Below are positions 57,081-64,000 of a stretch of 64,000 nt of DNA, piece by piece. The stretch is from positions 9,913,001 through 9,977,000 of the forward strand of contig OX422220.1 in NCBI GenBank assembly GCA_949130495.1, in the 5' to 3' direction. A program made the translations under genes and the position numbers. The notes under the pieces were generated by a model. That model ran no database searches and was not told the origin of the DNA. It was given only the letters and a program-made list of their open reading frames with translations. The number at the start of each line of letters is the position of its first letter. The stretch's first letter is position 1. This stretch comes from Sambucus nigra. Its lineage: Eukaryota > Streptophyta > Magnoliopsida > Dipsacales > Adoxaceae.

Positions 57081-57420
57081 ACACACATATAGAAATGAAA
57101 GAGAAAGAAAGGAAAAAAACATACCTTAGAGAGAGAAAGAACTCGAAATTTCTTAGAGAGAGAAAGAGAGGGAAAACCAAAAACGATGGGAAAAAAAGCG
57201 TAGGGATTTTTTTACTGAACAAATTGTCACGGACGTGTCACGGTCCGTGATCGTGACAATATTATAAGTATTTGTCATGGTCAATGACCGTGACAAGGCT
57301 TTATCCCGGTCTTGTCACGGTCAATGACCGTGACACAAAACGTGTGTTTGTTGTCACGGTCAATGACCGTGACAAGGCTATGGGGATAAAGGGTGCCAAT
57401 TTAGCCTTTTTGGTGTAGTG

Positions 57421-57953
57421 ATCACAATCCTGCTGCGGTGATACTGGTAGAGACTCTGAATGACCTATATGCTTGGAGGGAAGGTCGGTTCGATTTTTTG
57501 AGGGGAAGCCTGATGATGTTATTCATGTGACTGACTGAGAGGTTCCATCTAGCGGTACCCCTCGAGTATCCTTTGGCTGATGTGCCAAATTTCTTTGCTC
57601 GATACTTTATCAGTTTCGGCCCATCCGTAGATAAATGGGTCGAATTGTTCGTGGAATATGGATCCTTATGCCTTCGTTGGTTAGTGCCCCGGTGGGGGGA
57701 ACTTTATCTTGTTCTCGATATTGAGGAGTATCGGCATGTGCGGTTAGTAGGCATGTGGCGGACTTCATTTTATTTCCCTTGGCGGCTTCTGTGTCATGTT
57801 GGATGGAAGAAAATAGTGCCTCCCCACACTTTAGATTTATTTCCAATGGAAGACTTGACTGAATCCATTCGCATGAGGTTAAGCTCTCTTTGGGAGGAGC
57901 GTCGGCCTTCAACTTTTCCATCTCAATCTATAAGGAGGGTCTGGCATGTGTGA
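57421..57953 (+). pseudogene. 3' part of the antisense cargo ORF after CACTA copy D
   Basis: After removal of copy D the frame from 52553 runs on as AAVILVETLNDLYAWREGRF to a TGA at 57529-57531 (W expected), then RFHLAVPLEYPLADVPNFFA, SVDKWVELFVEYG and CLRWLVPRWGELY to the stop at 57951. The ETLxxL-R-G and LxPLE-PxxxVP blocks suggest the unknown gypsy cargo domain named for 51191-52598. A poly(A)-like AATAAA is at about 58372. Confidence 0.5.
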
Positions 57954-58729
57954 GGGGTTTATTTGAAATGATTGTGGAAGTGAGTAATGGCGAAGATCTT
58001 GGCGGAAGCGATCGACCAGAGGTGGTTCATCCTTTTTGACAACGTGGAAGGGGGAGTAGTGATTTTTTCCATACTGGTCTGGGCGTACCGCTCCATGGAG
58101 CGTATTCATAATATCAACCAGGCGGGAGAAGTTTAGGGACCACCGGGGGCTAATGATGATGAGGCTGGGTCTTTCGGCAGCTGTGAATAGGGATTTTATG
58201 AAGCTAGGTTTATTAGGTGTGAAGCTTTTTGGGTGACTGTGGATGTTTTTGTATTTTGGGACTAATTTTAGGAAGTTTGGTTAAGTTTGTTTAGAAACAG
58301 TTTGGTCAGGGGTGATTGGTTTGACTCCCTTAGCTGATGTTTCATGTAATGGTACCAAACTTCCTTGTTTGAAATAAAAAAGATTTTGATAATTTTATTG
58401 TGCCTATTGGTGAGTTTTACTTTGAATTATCTATACCAATCGCTAAGGCATACATAATCCTTTTGTTCATGTAGATGATAAAATGAACCGTCATTCTCAG
58501 AGGTTAGAAAAGAATAACATTTTGTGAAAAAGAAGGAAGACGTGCCCGTGTAAGATGTATGGGTTGCCTACGTACCTCTGAGGGTTTTGAGAATTTAAAA
58601 TTTCCATTTTGAAATCAAAAGGTTTTTTAGAGGATCAAGCCCCATGTAGTTCTGGGTGGATAGAAATGAAGAGCTTTTTTTTAGAATAGAAGGGGGATGA
58701 GAATAGTCGTAGCGCACCGAGATTTCAGA
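57954..58729. other. Region between the antisense ORF and integrase
   Basis: Largely non-coding, containing the likely 3' end of the plus-strand cargo ORF (TTTGAAATAAAAAAG near 58368). No other feature was recognised. Confidence 0.5.
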
Positions 58730-59880
58730 CTAAGGGTAGAACTTCTTGAGATGGTCCAGGTTAACTGGACGAGCCATCTCTTCTCCATCGAGGTTAGTGA
58801 TCACAACGACACCTCCTGAAAGAATCTTCTTCACTATGTAGGGCCCGCTCCAATTCGGCATGAATTTCCCCCTGGGGTCCTAAACGGGTTCTATAATTTC
58901 TTTGAGGGAAAGGCCTCCTTCTTGGATGCCACGATCTTTGACTCTTTGATTGAATGATCGTGTTATTCGATGATGGTACCCTTGTATGTGGTATAGATCC
59001 TTTGATTTCTTTTCATCCAAGAGCGACAATTCATTAAAATGGCTCTGATTCCAGTCTTCTTCTCTGACTTTGCTTTTAAACATGACACATAAGGAAGGTA
59101 TCTCTAGCTCAAAATGGTAGGAATGCTCCCATGACATACACCAGAGAATAAAGGGTATCCCCAGTAGATGCTTTGACCGAAGTGCGATAGTCCTAGAGGG
59201 CATAAAGGATTCGGTAGGCACAATCTTAGCAACTCTCCATCATTTTGCTGATGATGACTTTTAGGTTCTTATTGATGGCTTGGAGTGCGCCATTGGTTTG
59301 GGGTTGGTAGGGAAAAGATTTGTGTCTCTGAATCTCGTACTCGTTGACTAATTCTGTGACCTCGACTTCAAAATGTAACCCATTATCTGATATTATCTCG
59401 TGGGGAACCCCGTATTGGTAGATGACATTCTTTGAAATAAATCTGGCCACTTTTTTAGCATTCAACACTGCGAATGACTCAGCTTCGACCCATTTAGTCA
59501 AGTAATCAATGGCGACCAAGATGAGCTCATGACCGTTTGACGCTTTGTATGTGACCTTTCCTATGATGTTAATGCCTCAGGTGGAGAATGGATAGGGAAA
59601 AGTTGTGTTGTACAATTCCCGAGGGGGGAGGAGTTGGAGGTTGGCGAATTGTTCGCACTTGAGCATCTTTGGACATAGGCGATGCAGTCTTGAACCATGG
59701 TGGCCTAATAGTATCCTTGACGGATGATCTTCTTATCGATCATATGGCTGTTCATGTGGGGTACGCATTCCTCGTCGTGAATTTTTTGCATCATTTCTTC
59801 AATAGCAGCCCCTACAATGCAGTGCAAATGGGTTACATCAAAGTTTCTTTTGAACAGTGCTTTCTCGCTGATGATGTACC
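58730..59880 (-). pseudogene. Tat-type gypsy integrase and pol C-terminus
   Basis: The frame 59519-59226 has MVAIDYLTKWVEAESF (first catalytic D), YGVPHEIISDNGLHF (second D) and PYQPQTNGALQAINK (expected NGQVEAxN; the catalytic E position reads Q). Next comes ELEIPSLCV, LSLLDEKKSKDLYHIQGYH and GGLSLKEIIEPV, then after a TAG DPRGKFMPNWSGPYIVKKIL, LDGEEMARPVNLDHLKKFYP and the natural stop at 58730-58732. Upstream to about 59880, broken frames carry CPKMLKCEQFANL and KASNGHELILV. The C-terminal text is diagnostic of the Tat lineage. RT lies beyond the break at 59890. Confidence 0.88.
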
Positions 59881-60716
59881 AGGCAACCAGTGTAATAACC
59901 CGTGTAATTATATACTTAGGTTGATCAAGTCTAAATATAATATAATACGGGATAGTGAAAACAAAAAAATATCATTCTCAGCATGAAGATATCAAATGAA
60001 TAATGGACAATAGTTTTGAACTGATGAGAAGATCCTCAAATATAACTCATAATGTCCAATAACCTATTCTATAAACAATGTTGTCTCAACAGTAATACAT
60101 AAATACATTCCCCAAGGAGTCTATGAATATTACAAGCCATTTAGATCTCAACATACAACTAAACATCTCAATATAAGCTAGACTAAAAGATAGATGATAA
60201 CATGAGGAAGTACAAAACTATAGTGTCACAATGTCTCTGAAGATGATACCCTGAACAATGAATATTACGCTCTGACTGGAATGAAGGAAAATGTAAGTGC
60301 GAGGTCCAACCCTAGTACCTAGTTTCCACAAAAAAGGGGTTAAAACTAGCAAGTAACATAGTTACGCAACTCAAAGCAGCTATATGCATAGACGATAAAG
60401 TCACAGTTTAATAATTTAATGAACGATCCAACCCATAAACGTAGATATATTAGAATTATCTCATATCACATCATTAATTAATCATTCTCATTAACTAATC
60501 AATAAGTAACCTACATTCTCAATAATTCATTAACACGTAACCAACATGGGAAATTACACATGGTACGCCAAGTTTAAGTAATTATATGTATTAATCTCAA
60601 TCACTTTTATTTATCCATTATGCTCATGAATTAATTACCACGTAACTGACATGCGCCCCTTCATCTCGACCATGTCATAAACATGTGGTACGCTAAATTT
60701 AAATAACCATATTTCA

Positions 60717-60830
60717 CGCCCCGACGTCACCTAGTATTCGCATGGCCGGGAAATAACATATCATGCTAAACCATAAACATTGAATTTTACACCCTGATGC
60801 CACCTGGTATTCGCATGGCCGGGAATTTAC
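60717..60830. repeat. 72-bp tandem repeat in the LTR
   Basis: GCCACCTGGTATTCGCATGG at about 60796 repeats GTCACCTAGTATTCGCATGG at about 60724, with similar flanks. Confidence 0.75.
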
Positions 60831-61113
60831 ACAACATAATATTGGGGTGTCCCTCCACAATACCCACCCATTCATTTTCATCTTATCAACTTCAATTAAT
60901 GTTGGCGTTTTAACACATAATTATTCACTTTGAGAAAACTACTCATATCTCAATTATCCATAGCTACACCGACTCGTCCCTACTATTTATGATTCATTAT
61001 TTATATGTTAAACGATTTTCTACAGAGCTAAAGGACAACCATCATGCAAGAGATTCTTTGTAACGCAAAGCGTAAAGTTGAAAGTTTATGATTTTTTTAT
61101 TTGCGATTTACGA

Positions 61114-61391
61114 TTTAAGCCATCATGATAACCCATCTCTAAACTCCGTGCGTGGGACGTCTCACCGAAGTGAAATCTAAACAAGGAACCCTCTCGATAC
61201 ACTAACGTTAAGATAGAGTAGGTGTTAAGAAAAATTATTTAAAGTTTATTATATGAAAGAAGGACATTTAAGCCATCATAATAACTCGTCTCTAAACTCC
61301 GTGCATGGGATGTCTCACCGAAGTGAAATCCAAATAAGGAACCCTCCTGATACACTAACGTTTAGATAGAGTAGTTTCTAAGACAAATTAT
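61114..61391. repeat. 153-bp tandem duplication in the LTR
   Basis: The unit TTTAAGCCATCATRATAAC...CTAAACTCCGTG...GTCTCACCGAAGTGAAATC...ACACTAACG starts at 61114 and 61267. The second copy is cut by the CACTA terminus. Confidence 0.9.
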
Positions 61392-61401
61392 CACTACAAG
61401 A

Positions 61402-61905
61402 AAAATGAGTATTAGGGACGGAAGTATTTGGGATGGCCGTGTCATTTTGTCCCTTTTGATATCCCAAAAGGGACGGTAATTAAAAACCAGCTCATTTGAT
61501 AAATAATAATAGGGACGGTTTTTAAAATCCGTCCCATTTGCTATACCAAAAGAGACGGTTATTAAAAATCGTTCCTTAAAAGTGTATGGGAATTTTTAGC
61601 GCTTTTTTTCCCGGGTTAATTTAAGGGATGGACTTTAAAAACTGTCATTTTTGGTATAGCAAAGGGACAATTTTTAAAATTCGTCCCTTATGATATAGCA
61701 AAAGGAACGGTTTTTAAAATCCATCCCTTTTGGTATACCTTTAATTTTTAGATCTTTTCCCAAACAAATATAAGGGATGGATTTTTAAACCGTCCCTTTT
61801 GCTATACCAAAAGAGACGGTTTTAAAAATCCGTCCCTTTTCTATACAAAAGGAGATGGATTTTAAAACAGTCCCTTTTGATATATCAAAAAGGATGAATG
61901 TTTCT
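61402..61905. repeat. Subterminal inverted repeats of CACTA E
   Basis: At least eight copies of GGGACGGTTTTTAAAA or its complement AAATCCGTCCC occur in alternating orientation. Many pairs can fold into short hairpins. Confidence 0.9.
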
Positions 61906-62285
61906 GACCCTTTTGGTAGTTTTCCTTATTTTTCCCTCAATTTCACATTTCCAAATTCCAATCCCACGAATGATTTCAACTACTCCCGCTCTCTGTTCGC
62001 TCTCTCACTGTTCTCAAACCCCTCTCTCGTAATCTCTCTTCCCTCTCACTCTCTCCACCGCCCCACCCCCTGCGCCGCCCCATCCCCCTCTCCCCTGCGC
62101 CGCCTCATCTTCCCTGTACAACCCCATACCCCTGCACCCACAGCGACTTCCCTCTCTCTCTTCCTCCCCATTCCACCTCGCCACATTCCACTCCACCCCA
62201 ACTCACCCCTGAGCAGCCCACCCCGCCCCAACCCAGCCTTAGTCTCCTTAGCCCCTCCTCCCGTCACAGACTCTCCCCGATAATT

Positions 62286-64000
62286 TTTTTTCTCTATTAG
62301 TTAGTGTTGATTCCCTTAATGTGTGTATATATATATATAGTTTATATATGTAAAATTGTTGTGTTATATTAGGCAATTCATTATTGTTATGATTATTGAT
62401 GAGGGAAGATCAATATTTCCAGCTTTGTTTTTTTAGTTTGTTAACAAAGTAAACAATCAACCTTTTTTTTAATTTGATTTTTTCAAACTAAGATTTTTTG
62501 TTTATTTTTTGGTTCAAATCAAAGTTTTTGCAAATCTAATTTTTTTATTTGTGTTTGGTGTTTATGTTTTTTTCCAGATTGAGATCTAATCAGGTATACA
62601 TTCTCTCTCTCTGTTAGGAACTTTATATTTTTTTCTCTAGAAATTGATTCATGTGATATTCAAATTGATTTTCGTGATTATCAAATTGATTTTAGTGAAG
62701 GGTCTTCATTATCATATCTCACCACAAAGCCCTGATGTTTTTAAGGTTTGCAACTCATACATTTTTATGCTTTTATTTGTTTTTAACATTCATTTGAAAT
62801 ATCTGATTATTAGCTAATGCTTTTTGGGAAAGATTCATAAATTGATTTGGCTTTGTTGGATATTAGATTTACTTTTTAACTAATTTAATAGGTAGTTGTT
62901 TAAGATATAACTTATTCAATGTCCATTTTTGGAAGACTTATGTTACACACTCTTACACACTATTTCCCTCAACTGTAGCTGTCCATCTCTCGACTTTTTC
63001 CCTCACCCTCTTACACACTCTTTTCCTCTCCCATAGCTGTCCATCTATGGCCTCTTTCTCTCATCCAAGGTACCCTATTTCCTTACATACCCATGCACGC
63101 GTTTTAGGGCTTTGAGAACACGAGGTGATTTCGATTTGATTTTAGTTCATTTTAGGGCTTTGTTCATTTTTATTTCAATTAAGATCTATTTTGATTTTAT
63201 TCATTTTGTTTTATATGTTTACATGTATGTTTATGTGTTGGGATCTAATTACTTTTTGGGTTTTGTTGTTTATTTTTTCTTTTGCAGGTTACCTGATTAT
63301 ACTTGAACATCCTAAACAAGTAAACTCCTTTGTTTTTTCTTCCTATAGTGATGGAAGATTGTGCATATTAGGTAATGTTTTTAGGTGCTAAAGACATTTC
63401 TATGAATATTATGTTTTTTTTCCTGGTATTTTCTGACATTTATGCATTTATAATGTGCATGTATTTGTGAAAATGCCCAAATCTATGTTTGTTGTCTTTT
63501 GTGAAGTTTTAATTTATTTAATTATTATGAAATCGCATATGCATTGTCATTGTTTCCATCTTTGCTTTAATTATTCTTCACTAATATAACTTTGCGGATC
63601 TCTTTTTAGTTACCCGCCACCAAGAAAACAAGGACCATCAAAGTGTTCAAGTTATGGGTACAATCCATCTCCTTTTGTTATCATAAATACTTTTGTTGTT
63701 TTATCAATACTTATTTTTGTGTTTCTTTATGTTTGCATGGACAATAAGGAACTACTATTTGCATTTGTGCATGTGTTTCAACTTCTTTAGTTGATGTAGT
63801 GAGTTAACGAATTTGATGTAGCCCATGTTGGATGTTATGAATCTCTAGTTGGTAAGTTTTGATGTTGTAATCAAATTATGTTATCATTTCAATATTTGAG
63901 CATTAGATAGTTTTGTAGATTTATGTGTAATCATATCTAGCTATTGTGCATCCATCGATTTCTTTGCATTATGATTGTGAATTAAGTCAAATAATTGTTC
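62286..64000. other. AT-rich interior of CACTA E with no identified coding exon
   Basis: T-rich sequence typical of plant introns. I see several candidate splice sites but no domain I can name. Confidence 0.5.

Larger units (their letters stand above)
52599..57420 (-). mobile_element. CACTA (En/Spm) transposon copy D, complete, TSD ATC
   Basis: The ends CACTACACCAAAT (52599) and TTTTTGGTGTAGTG (to 57420) are flanked by ATC on both sides. Subterminal palindromes lie at 52617-52915 and 57225-57395. The gene is on the minus strand. The 4822-bp copy has a Transposase_24 gene, a DUF4216 tail and long C/A-rich leaders, but no TNP2 core. It split the antisense cargo ORF; removing it with one ATC rejoins that frame. 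Confidence 0.92.
59891..61391 (-). repeat. Gypsy LTR, minus orientation, cut by a CACTA element
   Basis: The minus strand ends CACGGGTTATTACA, the mirror of the TGTAATAACCCGTG start at 59891. The sequence has tandem duplications but no gene. GGCCGGGAAATAACA and GGCCGGGAATTTACA repeats are typical of such LTRs. The other end is hidden beyond the CACTA that begins at 61392. Confidence 0.6.
61392..64000 (+). mobile_element. CACTA transposon E (CACTACAAGAAAA family), 5' end only
   Basis: It starts CACTACAAGAAAAATGAG, the other common plant CACTA terminus, and is followed to about 61900 by many GGGACGG...CCGTCCC inverted subterminal repeats. A CT- and CCCC-rich leader (61980-62285) and probable small untranslated exons (after TTTTTTTCCAG at about 62578 and TTTTGCAG at 63287) follow. 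No transposase domain is reached before the window ends. The 142-codon proline/serine frame at 61855-62283 overlaps subterminal repeats and is probably not a gene. Confidence 0.8.

Noticed and set aside
56642..57250. 200-codon Pro/His/Thr-rich ORF
   Set aside because: It is made of CA and CCCC repeats in the leader of CACTA D, and the same repeat composition on the other strand also stays open.
57610..57921. 103-codon minus-strand ORF
   Set aside because: It is antisense to the better-supported cargo ORF at 57421-57953 and has no motif.
61855..62283. 142-codon Pro/Ser-rich ORF
   Set aside because: It starts inside the subterminal repeats of CACTA E and runs through a CT-rich leader. More likely an untranslated region.

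Overview
The window is a stretch of nuclear DNA from a flowering plant, most likely a eudicot. The evidence is GT-AG introns, an NLR resistance-gene tail, plant-type Ty3/gypsy lineages (Tekay, Athila, Tat), CACTA elements, hAT MITEs, an RTE-type LINE and many AT, CT and GT microsatellites. It is a gene-poor block of nested transposable elements, most of them decayed. I cannot name the species, and I saw no tRNA, rRNA or CRISPR array.

Layout. 1-367: 3' end of a broken RPM1-like NLR gene. 688-970: inverted-repeat MITE. 1081-5005: 5'-truncated CACTA element (copy A) with a DUF4216 remnant and a four-exon Transposase_24 gene. 5571-5932: fragment of a Tekay-like LTR. 5933 on: one end of a second CACTA-like family. 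7707-15943: non-autonomous minus-strand LTR retrotransposon (LARD type, TSD GGAAG). It carries one unfamiliar 372-codon reading frame, later split by a solo LTR (11861-13014) and a hAT MITE (13344-14008). 17418-24253: the only fairly complete host gene, an SDH6-like gene on the minus strand with three exons, a TATA box and a poly(A) signal. Its introns hold a hAT MITE, a LINE tail, and a short LTR element with a MITE inside it. 24330-26970: plus-strand gypsy gag-protease remnant.

26976-49817 is an Athila-like minus-strand element. Its 3' LTR holds a 3 kb Tekay-like solo LTR (28096-35491, TSD TCGAC), which in turn holds CACTA copy C (30253-34609, TSD GTA). Its protease region is split by a full Tekay retrotransposon (38523-47038, TSD GAAAG). 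From 49830 to about 59880 lies a Tat-type gypsy remnant: integrase on the minus strand, and plus-strand (antisense) ORFs with a plant mobile domain. These ORFs are split by CACTA copy D (52599-57420, TSD ATC). 59891-61391 is a gypsy LTR cut by a further CACTA element (TIR CACTACAAGAAAA) that runs off the window at 64000.

Function. The only likely cellular functions are the SDH6-like subunit of mitochondrial complex II and the lost NLR. Everything else is transposon biology. The least familiar items are the conserved extra ORF of the LARD element, the Transposase_24 genes of three related CACTA copies that share an identical reading-frame junction, and perfect (GATC)n hairpins found in two unrelated LTR families.
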